Positions 5,909 to 13,023 of a DNA stretch of 64,000 nt are shown piece by piece. A program made the position numbers and the translations under genes. This DNA is from JANPLD01 sp964445765. GTDB lineage: Bacteria; Pseudomonadota; Alphaproteobacteria; Rickettsiales; UBA8987. Below the pieces are notes generated by a model, which searched no databases, had not been told where the DNA came from, and was given only the letters and a program-made list of their open reading frames with translations. The stretch lies in assembly GCA_964445765.1 (NCBI GenBank), contig CAYULD010000001.1:496001-560000 (forward strand), written 5' to 3'. Every line of letters begins with the position of its first letter. The first letter of the stretch is position 1.

Positions 5909-7915
5909 TTAAGCATTTTCCACCTTCACATAGACTTCGCTGCCCATTTCCTTGAATTTTTGGGACATTTCGTTGAAGGATTTTTCTATTTCGGTTTCTG
6001 AAGTGGCAAGTGGCACACTAGCAGTTGCAAGTGGCAAGTTATTAGTGGCAAAATTATTTTGCGTATCACCGTCATTTTCCTGTTTCCCCTTGTCACTTGT
6101 CACTTGCAACTTGCCACTAAAATCCTGATTAGTAACCTTCGCAAACTCCCTAACTTCCTGCGTGATTTTCATTGAGCAGAATTTTGGCCCACACATAGAG
6201 CAAAAATGAGCAACTTTGGCGGAATCTTTTGGAAGGGTTTCATCGTGAAATGCTTTTGCAGTTTCAGGATCAAGCGATAGATTAAATTGATCTTCCCATC
6301 TAAATTCAAACCTTGCTTTTGATAGAGCATCATCTCGCATCTGTGCACCGGGGTGGCCTTTGGCTAAATCCGCTGCGTGTGCTGCAATTTTATAAGTGAT
6401 AACGCCAGTTTTTACATCTTCTTTATTCGGCAAGCCAAGATGTTCTTTTGGCGTAACATAGCAAAGCATAGCTGTGCCAAACCAGCCAATCATTGCTGCA
6501 CCAATGCCTGAAGTTATGTGATCATAACCCGGTGCAACATCAGTTGTGAGTGGCCCAAGCGTATAGAAAGGTGCTTCGTGGCAGGCTTCAAGTTGTTTAT
6601 CCATATTTTCTTTAATAAGATGCATTGGCACATGGCCGGGGCCTTCTATCATTGTTTGAACATCGTGCTTCCAAGCGATTTGCGTAAGTTCCCCAAGGGT
6701 TTTAAGCTCCGCAAATTGTGCAGCATCATTCGCATCTGCAATTGAACCGGGGCGAAGGCCATCACCTAGAGAGAAAGAAACATCATAGGCTTTCATAATC
6801 TCGCAGATTTCCTCAAAGTGAGTGTAGAGGAAGTTTTCTTTATGATGTGCAATACACCATTTTGCGTGTATAGAGCCACCACGAGAAACAATACCCGTTA
6901 CACGATTTGCCGTAAGTGGAACAAATGGAAGGCGAACACCCGCGTGGATTGTGAAGTAATCAACGCCTTGCTCGGCTTGCTCAATTAAGGTATCACGATA
7001 AATTTCCCAAGTTAAATCCTCCGCAATGCCACCTACTTTTTCTAGTGCTTGATAAATCGGCACAGTTCCAACTGGCACTGGGCAATTACGGATTACCCAT
7101 TCACGAGTAGTATGAATATTTTTACCAGTTGATAAATCCATCAGAGTATCCCCACCCCATCGGCAAGACCAAACCATCTTTTCTACCTCCTCCCCAATAG
7201 ATGAAGTAACCGCAGAATTTCCAATATTAGAGTTAATTTTCACTAAAAAATTACGCCCAATAATCATTGGCTCAGTTTCAGGGTGGTTTATATTTGAAGG
7301 GATAATAGCACGCCCACGCGCAACTTCGCTTCGCACAAATTCAGGGGTGATTTCTTTTGGGATATTAGCACCCCAAGAATAACCACCTTTTGAGTTTTCC
7401 TTAAGTTTTTGCAAGCCCATATTCTCACGAATCGCAATATATTCCATCTCAGGCGTTATTATACCTTTTTTTGCATAATGCATCTGGCTAACATTTGCAC
7501 CAGCCTTGGCACGCAGAGGTTTTTTATTTGGAAATTGAAATAATTGTTGATTGTTAATGGTTGATGGTTGATTGGTTTTATAGCCATTATCTTCAGGCTT
7601 AATTTGTCTGCCTTCATATTCCTCAACATCTCCCCTTGCCCTAATCCATTTATCACGAATTTTTGGCAAGCCTTTGCGAATATCAAAACTAGCATTTTCA
7701 TCAGTATAAATTCCAGATGTATCATAAACCCTAACTGGCAATTCCATTGATTTTGGCGATAGCTCAATCTCACGCATTGCAACACGAATATCTTTATAAA
7801 TTTGCCCCTCAACATATATTTTTTTAGAAGATTGAAATGGCTTAGATGTTATGGCAAAATTTGGATCTAAAATTGGATCAATTTTTTTACTCGTAGAAGT
7901 TTTAGCTGGAGACAT
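5909..7915 (-). CDS. thiC: Phosphomethylpyrimidine synthase ThiC
   Basis: Radical-SAM enzyme that rearranges aminoimidazole ribotide to the HMP phosphate half of thiamine. The [4Fe-4S] motif C572-x2-C575-x4-C580 is intact within FCSMCGPKFCSM, and the core (GDGLRPGSIADANDAAQFAE, EGPGHVPMH, TDVAPGYDHITS) is well conserved. At 668 residues it is longer than most: residues ~114-124 (TNQPSTINNQQ) and ~595-645 are low-complexity and coincide with degenerate DNA words found elsewhere in the window. No TPP riboswitch is visible in the 150 bases upstream, and no other thi gene is nearby. The end of the gene is duplicated at 5252-5294. Confidence 0.96.
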   Translation of the reverse strand: MSPAKTSTSKKIDPILDPNFAITSKPFQSSKKIYVEGQIYKDIRVAMREIELSPKSMELPVRVYDTSGIYTDENASFDIRKGLPKIRDKWIRARGDVEEYEGRQIKPEDNGYKTNQPSTINNQQLFQFPNKKPLRAKAGANVSQMHYAKKGIITPEMEYIAIRENMGLQKLKENSKGGYSWGANIPKEITPEFVRSEVARGRAIIPSNINHPETEPMIIGRNFLVKINSNIGNSAVTSSIGEEVEKMVWSCRWGGDTLMDLSTGKNIHTTREWVIRNCPVPVGTVPIYQALEKVGGIAEDLTWEIYRDTLIEQAEQGVDYFTIHAGVRLPFVPLTANRVTGIVSRGGSIHAKWCIAHHKENFLYTHFEEICEIMKAYDVSFSLGDGLRPGSIADANDAAQFAELKTLGELTQIAWKHDVQTMIEGPGHVPMHLIKENMDKQLEACHEAPFYTLGPLTTDVAPGYDHITSGIGAAMIGWFGTAMLCYVTPKEHLGLPNKEDVKTGVITYKIAAHAADLAKGHPGAQMRDDALSKARFEFRWEDQFNLSLDPETAKAFHDETLPKDSAKVAHFCSMCGPKFCSMKITQEVREFAKVTNQDFSGKLQVTSDKGKQENDGDTQNNFATNNLPLATASVPLATSETEIEKSFNEMSQKFKEMGSEVYVKVENA
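5919..5961. repeat. 43-bp direct repeat, copy 2 (in thiC)
   Basis: The native copy, coding the last ~14 residues of ThiC. See copy 1 at 5252-5294. Confidence 0.85.
6001..6137. repeat. Degenerate word repeat inside thiC (AAGTGGCAAGTGG / CACTTGTCACTTGC)
   Basis: Two word clusters (6001-6050 and 6091-6137) in partly inverted orientation, e.g. AGTGGCAAGTGGCA and CACTTGTCACTTGCAACTTG. Similar words stand between genes at 41960-42000. They code the unusual ThiC tail (PLATASVPLAT region). Confidence 0.65.
7542..7575. repeat. Degenerate word repeat inside thiC (GTTGATTGTTAATGG)
   Basis: AATTGTTGATTGTTAATGG followed by TTGATGGTTGATTGG; closely related strings occur at the cysN/C start (14928-14953) and, reversed, in pdhC (15901-15930). 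Codes TNQPSTINNQQ in ThiC. Confidence 0.7.
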
Positions 7916-8004
7916 AAAATAAGATTAAATTTTTAATGAATAGTTTAGTGTTTTTATAAGGTTTTTTGTATAATTTGCAAGCTATTGTAGAAGCAGTAAA
8001 ATAT

Positions 8005-8044
8005 TTGATTATACAAATGCATTATGATATAATACAGCGTATTA
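8005..8044 (+). promoter_or_regulatory. Promoter and operator of the parDE-type operon
   Basis: -35 TTGATT (8005-8010), 17-bp spacer, perfect -10 TATAAT (8028-8033). The inverted repeat TAATAC-AGC-GTATTA (8030-8044) overlaps the -10, the expected place for autorepression by the RHH antitoxin. Confidence 0.7.
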
Positions 8045-8063
8045 CAACGCAATATTTCATATT

Positions 8064-8312
8064 ATGCCAAAAGAAACTATTTCATTTAGAGCGGAAAAAA
8101 AGAAAATTAAGGAGTTTGATAAAATCGCAGCACATTTTCAATTTGATAGAAGTAAAATGCTTAACACTGTAATTAATGATTACATTTCCTTTTATAATTA
8201 CCAGATTGAAAAAATCAAAAAAGGGGTTGCAGATGCAGATAAAGGTAATTTTGCTTCCGAGCAAGAAGTGAGAAGAATGTTTGATAAATATAAACTTGAT
8301 AATAAAGCTTAA
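8064..8312 (+). CDS. Ribbon-helix-helix antitoxin (ParD/CopG-like)
   Basis: 82 residues. The N-terminal strand MPKETISFRAEKKKIKEFDK and following helix (IAAHFQFDRSKMLNTVINDY) form an RHH DNA-binding fold; the acidic C-terminal part (ADADKGNFASEQEVRRMF) is the usual toxin-wrapping tail. It would neutralise the downstream toxin and repress the promoter just upstream, where an inverted repeat overlaps the -10 box. The toxin starts 2 bases after its stop. Unlike the BrnT/BrnA pair 2 kb away, both genes here are intact. Confidence 0.85.
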   Translation: MPKETISFRAEKKKIKEFDKIAAHFQFDRSKMLNTVINDYISFYNYQIEKIKKGVADADKGNFASEQEVRRMFDKYKLDNKA

Positions 8313-8314
8313 TA

Positions 8315-8614
8315 ATGAAGATAAAATATACTAAAAATTCTATCAAAAATCTTGAAGAGATTTTTGATTATAGCAAACAACATAATAAAAGGGTTGCATA
8401 TACTATTTCTCAAATAATAGAGTTATCCATAAACAATCTATTATTTTCCCCTTATTCAGGCAGGGCAGGTTTAATAAAGAATACAAGAGAGCTAATTATA
8501 CCAAAAACAAAATATATATTAGTTTATAGATTAAAAAACGAAATTATTGAGATAATTGCGGTTGTTCATTCTTCTATGGATTGGCACTATATAGTTTCAA
8601 AAACAATTCACTAA
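8315..8614 (+). CDS. ParE/RelE-family toxin
   Basis: 99-residue RelE/ParE-fold protein: N-terminal helix KNLEEIFDYSKQHNKR, central GRAGLIKNTRELII strand region, and the YILVYRLKNEIIEIIAVVHS core with a final WHYI. ParE members poison DNA gyrase, RelE members cleave mRNA; the GRAG...TRELII pattern and RHH partner favour ParE, but the target is inferred. It forms a two-gene operon with the antitoxin before it. Confidence 0.85.
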   Translation: MKIKYTKNSIKNLEEIFDYSKQHNKRVAYTISQIIELSINNLLFSPYSGRAGLIKNTRELIIPKTKYILVYRLKNEIIEIIAVVHSSMDWHYIVSKTIH

Positions 8615-8654
8615 AACACAAGCCAAGCCTACCTCTCAACAAACTTAGATGTGG

Positions 8655-8702
8655 TGTCATCCTGAGCAAAGCGAAGGATCTTTAGATGTTTCGCTACGCT
8701 CA
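8655..8702. repeat. Family-1 palindrome (TGTCATCCTGAGC type)
   Basis: Left arm TGTCATCCTGAGCAAAGCGA, right arm the diverged complement TTTCGCTACGCTCA. Lies between the toxin gene and the mraZ operator. Confidence 0.75.
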
Positions 8703-8776
8703 ATAAGGCACGCCAAGTATTTTTCTATCATCTAAAAAACTTCCCTAAAATTTTTATTGCAAAATTTAATAAAAAA

Positions 8777-8819
8777 CCATATAATCCCATTTAATACCAA
8801 ATTATTCCATTTAATTCCA
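8777..8819 (-). promoter_or_regulatory. MraZ operator: five TGG boxes at 10-bp spacing
   Basis: CCA occurs at 8777, 8787, 8797, 8807 and 8817; on the minus strand this reads TGG followed by (A/T/G)A and five more bases, five times. MraZ is known to bind repeated TGGGN boxes spaced by five bases just upstream of its own gene. The array ends 12 bases before the mraZ start, so it fits autoregulation of the division cluster. Spacing is seen; binding is inferred. Confidence 0.75.
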
Positions 8820-8830
8820 GTTTAGTAAGT

Positions 8831-9277
8831 GTGGGGATATTCATTTCAAATTATGAGAATAAGCTTGATGCAAAGGGCAGAATCTCTGTGCCGGCAATGT
8901 TTCGTGAAGCGTTAAAAGATGAAGATTTCAACGGAATTATTGCATATCAATCTTTTATCAACCCCTGCATTGAGGCTTCTGGAATTAGTAGAATTGAGAA
9001 AATTGCCAACTCAATAGATAATCTTGACCCTTATGGTGATGAGCGAGATGCCTTTGCAACCAGCATTCTAGGCGGAAGCAAACAATTACCGCTAGATGTT
9101 GATGGCAGAATTATTTTACCTGAGGAGCTTGTAAAATTTGCCGCACTTAAAGATAAGGCAATTTTTGTTGGCAAAGGGTTCACTTTTGAAATTTGGAACC
9201 CAGAAAAATTTGAGAAATATTATAACAACTCTCGTGAAATCGCAAAAGTAAATAGAGGGAAATTGAAGCTAGGGTAA
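8831..9277 (+). CDS. mraZ: Transcriptional regulator MraZ
   Basis: 148 residues, AbrB-like double-domain regulator that heads the division/cell-wall cluster. N-terminal SpoVT/AbrB-type domain with YENKLDAKGRISVPA, second copy with LPLDVDGRIILPEELV. No ATG precedes the first motif in frame, so the GTG at 8831 is taken as start. MraZ rings bind direct repeats upstream of mraZ; a five-box array is present at 8777-8819. rsmH follows. Confidence 0.93.
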   Translation: MGIFISNYENKLDAKGRISVPAMFREALKDEDFNGIIAYQSFINPCIEASGISRIEKIANSIDNLDPYGDERDAFATSILGGSKQLPLDVDGRIILPEELVKFAALKDKAIFVGKGFTFEIWNPEKFEKYYNNSREIAKVNRGKLKLG

Positions 9278-9394
9278 GGTTTTAATTTATAAAATAAACT
9301 AAATATGAATCTGCAAAATTTACAAATATATAGCTATAAATTTGAAGATTTTTCATATATCTTTGAACAAAATTTTAGCAGAAAAATAACTTAT

Positions 9395-10351
9395 ATGTTG
9401 AATGAAGAATCTCATATTTCCGTTTTACTAAATGAAAGCATTGAGCAACTAAACCCGCAGGATGGCAAGGTTTATCTGGATTGCACATTTGGTGCGGGTG
9501 GCCATTCAAGAGCAATTTTAGAAAAAGCAAATTGCAAAGTAATTGCACTAGATAGAGATTCTCATACAAAACAATTTGCAGATTTATTAAAAGAAGAATT
9601 TGGTGAAAGATTTATTTATATAAATTCAAAATTTTCTGATTTAGATGAAGCCTTGCAAACAGCAGGAATTAATGAGGTTGATGGCGTTTTATTTGATATT
9701 GGTGTTTCTTCAATGCAGATTGATACTCCAAGAAGGGGTTTTTCTTTTCAAGAAGATGGGCCACTTGATATGCGAATGAGCGACGAAGGAATTTCCGCAG
9801 AAGATTTTATAAATGAAGCTAAAGAAGAAGAAATTGCTGGCGTTATTTTTCGCTATGGCGATGAAAGAAAATCTCGCCAAATAGCATCAGCAATTATTCG
9901 TGAAAGAACCAAAAAAAGAATTACAAGAACTTCGCAATTAGCAAATATTATTTTATCTGTTTTAGGCAGAAGCAGAGATGGAATTCACCCTGCAACCCGC
10001 ACATTTCAAGCAATTCGTATTTATATAAATGATGAGTTAAATGAATTAAAAATTGCCTTGCAAAAAGCAACCAAGATAATAAAAGATGAAGGAAGGGTTT
10101 GTGTAATAACATTTCATTCAGGTGAAGATGTTATTGTTAAAGATTTTTTTAGAGAAATCTCTGGCTATAATCAAGGCGTTTCAAGATATTTGCCAAGCCT
10201 TGAAATGCAGGCAAACCATCAATTTTCTGATTTTGAGCTTTTAACAAAAAAGCCAATTTTGCCGAATGATTTTGAAATAAAAAATAATATTCGTGCAAGA
10301 TCCGCTAAATTAAGAGTTTTACAAAAAAAGAAAAAGGGTTTAATTCATTAG
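9395..10351 (+). CDS. rsmH: 16S rRNA (cytosine1402-N4)-methyltransferase RsmH
   Basis: SAM-dependent enzyme that methylates C1402 of 16S rRNA. Motifs: HISVLLNESIEQL, the SAM loop DCTFGAGGHS, DRD, and GVLFDIGVSSMQID with RGFSFQEDGPLDMRM further on; ends with the usual NIRARSAKLRVLQK. The ATG at 9395 gives 318 residues as in relatives; an in-frame ATG at 9305 would add 30 residues with no family match. The TAG stop runs into the left end of a MITE-like element, which separates the gene from ftsL. Confidence 0.94.
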   Translation: MLNEESHISVLLNESIEQLNPQDGKVYLDCTFGAGGHSRAILEKANCKVIALDRDSHTKQFADLLKEEFGERFIYINSKFSDLDEALQTAGINEVDGVLFDIGVSSMQIDTPRRGFSFQEDGPLDMRMSDEGISAEDFINEAKEEEIAGVIFRYGDERKSRQIASAIIRERTKKRITRTSQLANIILSVLGRSRDGIHPATRTFQAIRIYINDELNELKIALQKATKIIKDEGRVCVITFHSGEDVIVKDFFREISGYNQGVSRYLPSLEMQANHQFSDFELLTKKPILPNDFEIKNNIRARSAKLRVLQKKKKGLIH

Positions 10352-10618
10352 GCACTGTTAGCAAAATTTTATAAATTTGCTACTTTATTAATTTTGGCAT
10401 AGAGCAGAGAAAAATTGAGACAGATAGTTAATCATATCTGCGAAAATTTTTCTGAACTATATGCCAAAATTAATAGTAGCCTTTCAGGTTATGGCAAAAA
10501 TTGTTATCTACTTCGTTAGAAAGCTCGGTAATATGAATAACTATTACCCTCACTTTCTGCCTTGTATATAACAATTTTTGACACATAACAAATTTTATAA
10601 AACTTTGCTAACAGTGCC
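10351..10618. mobile_element. MITE-like element with 18-25 bp terminal inverted repeats and TA flanks
   Basis: Left end GGCACTGTTAGCAAAATTTT, right end its complement (AAAACTTTGCTAACAGTGCC); both are flanked by TA, as expected for IS630/Tc1-mariner-type transposition. The interior folds into two further long hairpins: one around ATTAATTTTGGCATA (10385-10475) and one around GCAAAAATTGTTAT (10494-10580). No open reading frame, so it would be non-autonomous. It sits inside the division cluster and its left end shares bases with the rsmH stop codon. Confidence 0.8.
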
Positions 10619-10625
10619 TAAATAG

Positions 10626-10952
10626 ATGATTAATTTTAGAACATTTTTTTATATTTTACTTTTCTTGGGATTGGTGTTTTCTGTATATTTTACTGAAAAC
10701 CAAGTTGATTCCGTTCGCAAAGAAATTAAAAAATTAAATACGCAATTATCTAGCTATGAAGATGAAATTCAAATTTTAGAAGCTGAGTGGAGTTACCAAA
10801 ATAACCCTGAAAGATTGACTAATTTGATAACAAAAATTAATACAGAAATTGTGATGCATTCGCCTAAATATCCACAATTTACTGATCTAAAAAACTTACC
10901 TGAAAACGAAATTTACTTTTCAAAAAATTCTGATTCTACTAATTTGAGGTAA
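10626..10952 (+). CDS. ftsL: Cell division protein FtsL
   Basis: 108-residue bitopic membrane protein of the divisome that works with FtsB, FtsQ and FtsI. One membrane segment at about 5-23, then a coiled coil with SVRKEIKKLNTQLSSYEDEI, and the alphaproteobacterial signature ILEAEWSYQNNPERL. Position between rsmH and ftsI fits the canonical order. It starts 7 bases after the right end of a MITE-like element, so its expression must either read through that element or use a promoter created by it. Confidence 0.88.
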   Translation: MINFRTFFYILLFLGLVFSVYFTENQVDSVRKEIKKLNTQLSSYEDEIQILEAEWSYQNNPERLTNLITKINTEIVMHSPKYPQFTDLKNLPENEIYFSKNSDSTNLR

Positions 10953-10979
10953 TATTTTTTATTCAAATTAGTTTATGTA

Positions 10980-12659
10980 ATGAGAAAACCTGCAAAAATA
11001 AACTTATCTCTTGATGGCTCAATTAGCAGTGTAATTGATAAAAGCAAAAACCGCATAATTTTATATTTCATCTTTGCCTTTTTAATTTATTCAGCGATTG
11101 CTTATAAATTAGTTAAGCTTACATTTTTTCTTGAGCAAGAATATAATGGGCAAAAATTCATTACCAAAAATTTTGAAACCACAGGCAGGCTGCCTATATA
11201 CGACAGAAACGGAATTTTAATTGCAACTAACTTAAAAACAAATTCTTTATATGCAGATGCTAGAAATTTGAAGGATGCACCCTCAGTTGCAAAGCAAATC
11301 AGAAAAGTTTTTCCAGAATTAAATGAGAAAGATTTAATCACAAAACTTTCTTCAAAAAAGGCTTTCGTGTGGATTAAAAGAAATCTGCACCCTACAGAGA
11401 TGAAGAAAATAAACGATTTGGGCATTCCTTACTTAAATTTTGATACTGAAATTAAAAGAACTTATCCACATTTGAATTTGTTTTCTCACGCTTTAGGTAT
11501 GGTTGGTGTTGATTCTCAAGGCCTTACGGGCTTTGAAAAATTTATTGATAATCTTGAAGATTCAGAATTTGAAAATTATTCAAATAATAACAGAATTGAT
11601 ACCAGCCTAGATACAAGAATTCAGGGCATTTTACACGCAGAGCTTTTAAGCCAAATGCAAAAGCATGAGGCTAAATTTGCAAGTGGGCTTGTGATGGATG
11701 TTAATAATGGCGAAATTCTTGCACTTGTTAATCTGCCAGATTATGACCCAAACACTCCGCAATCTCTTAATATTTCAAATCAATTTAATAGCATAACACT
11801 TGGCAATTATGAAATGGGCTCAACTTTTAAGCCAATAACTTTTGCAATCGGCTTAGAAGAAAATCTTATTAATCTAAAAACTGTTATTGATGCAAGCGAG
11901 CCAATAAAAATTGGCAGATTTAAGATTTCTGATTATAAAGGAAAGTTTAGGCCACTTTATCTGCCTGAAATTATGATGTATTCCTCAAATATTGGCACTG
12001 CAAAAATTGCTGAAATTATTGGTGCTTCAAAAATGCAGGAATATTACAAAAAACTTGGTTTTTTTGAAAAAGTTGGAATTGAAATTAACGAAAAATCCAT
12101 TCCCGTAATGCCAAGAAATTGGAATTTATCAACCACTTTAACCGCATCATTTGGGCATGGTGTTTCTGTTACCCCGCTTCATGTTGCTATAGCAAATGCA
12201 ACGCTTGTTAATGGCGGTTTTTTAGTAAAACCAACCATATTAAAAACTTCAAAAAATATCGTTAGAAAAAGAATTTTTAGCGATAAAACTTCTGAAATTA
12301 TGAGAAAACTTTATCGCTTAGTTGTTACTGGTGGCTCTGGCAAAAGTGCGGAAGCCAAAGGCTATTTTGTTGGCGGTAAAACTGGAACTTCTGAAAAAGT
12401 AGTGGAAGGAAAATATGTGTCTGGCGTGGTTATTGCATCTTTTGTGGGGATGTTTCCAATCAACAAGCCAAAATATTTAGTACTTGCAATATTTGATGAG
12501 CCTAAACCGACAAAAGATACTTATGGCTATGCAACAGGCGGTTGGGTTGCCGCCCCAGTTGTTTCCAGAGTGATTGAATCAATGGCACCAATCCTAAAAA
12601 TTAAGCCTATTGATATTGAAAATGCCGAGCTTCAAAAGCAATTTGATTTAGGATTTTAG
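10980..12659 (+). CDS. ftsI: Division transpeptidase FtsI (PBP3)
   Basis: Cross-links septal peptidoglycan in the periplasm. N-terminal membrane anchor at ~27-50, a PBP dimer domain (~65-180), and a transpeptidase domain with active-site STFK (Ser281), SSN at 335-337 and KTGT at 467-470, all intact. 559 residues is normal. It follows ftsL by 27 bases. The later genes of the canonical cluster (murE, murF, mraY) do not follow; a DUF3147 protein does, so the cluster is truncated at this point. Confidence 0.95.
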   Translation: MRKPAKINLSLDGSISSVIDKSKNRIILYFIFAFLIYSAIAYKLVKLTFFLEQEYNGQKFITKNFETTGRLPIYDRNGILIATNLKTNSLYADARNLKDAPSVAKQIRKVFPELNEKDLITKLSSKKAFVWIKRNLHPTEMKKINDLGIPYLNFDTEIKRTYPHLNLFSHALGMVGVDSQGLTGFEKFIDNLEDSEFENYSNNNRIDTSLDTRIQGILHAELLSQMQKHEAKFASGLVMDVNNGEILALVNLPDYDPNTPQSLNISNQFNSITLGNYEMGSTFKPITFAIGLEENLINLKTVIDASEPIKIGRFKISDYKGKFRPLYLPEIMMYSSNIGTAKIAEIIGASKMQEYYKKLGFFEKVGIEINEKSIPVMPRNWNLSTTLTASFGHGVSVTPLHVAIANATLVNGGFLVKPTILKTSKNIVRKRIFSDKTSEIMRKLYRLVVTGGSGKSAEAKGYFVGGKTGTSEKVVEGKYVSGVVIASFVGMFPINKPKYLVLAIFDEPKPTKDTYGYATGGWVAAPVVSRVIESMAPILKIKPIDIENAELQKQFDLGF

Positions 12660-12681
12660 ACTTTAATTTAATTATTTTACT

Positions 12682-13023
12682 ATGTATTTTTTTCTGAAAG
12701 TTTTAATTAGTGCGTTTGTTATTGCTATAGTTTCAGAATTAGCAAAAAAATATAATTTATTCGCAGCTATTTTTGCCTCATTACCATTAACTTCAATATT
12801 AGCATTTATATGGCTTTATTATGAAACAAAAGATAATGCTAAAATTATAGACTTAAGTTACTCAATTTTTTATCTCGTCCTACCATCACTGATTTTCTTT
12901 TTAGTATTTCCCCTTTTACTAAGGCAGGGCTTAAGTTTCTATTTATCATTATTTTTATCTTGCACTTCAATGTCTATTGCTTATCTTTTGTTTATTTATT
13001 TCAAAAAATACTTTATTGGCTAA
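12682..13023 (+). CDS. DUF3147-family membrane protein
   Basis: 113 residues with about four hydrophobic segments. The pattern KVLISAFVIAIVSELAKK, FASLPLTSILAFIWLYYE and LPSLIFFLVFPLLLRQG matches the DUF3147 family of small inner-membrane proteins, whose role is unknown. It starts 22 bases after ftsI on the same strand and overlaps the last 4 bases of the convergent cysN/C gene. Confidence 0.75.
   Translation: MYFFLKVLISAFVIAIVSELAKKYNLFAAIFASLPLTSILAFIWLYYETKDNAKIIDLSYSIFYLVLPSLIFFLVFPLLLRQGLSFYLSLFLSCTSMSIAYLLFIYFKKYFIG

Noticed and set aside
7916..8063. Possible TPP riboswitch before thiC
   Set aside because: No CTGAGA-type thi-box or matching stems; only AT-rich spacer.
10351..10618. 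IS6-type ends (GGCACTGTTGCAAA)
   Set aside because: The end sequence is similar at first sight, but the TA flanks instead of 8-bp duplications and the extra A fit IS630/Tc1-type ends better.
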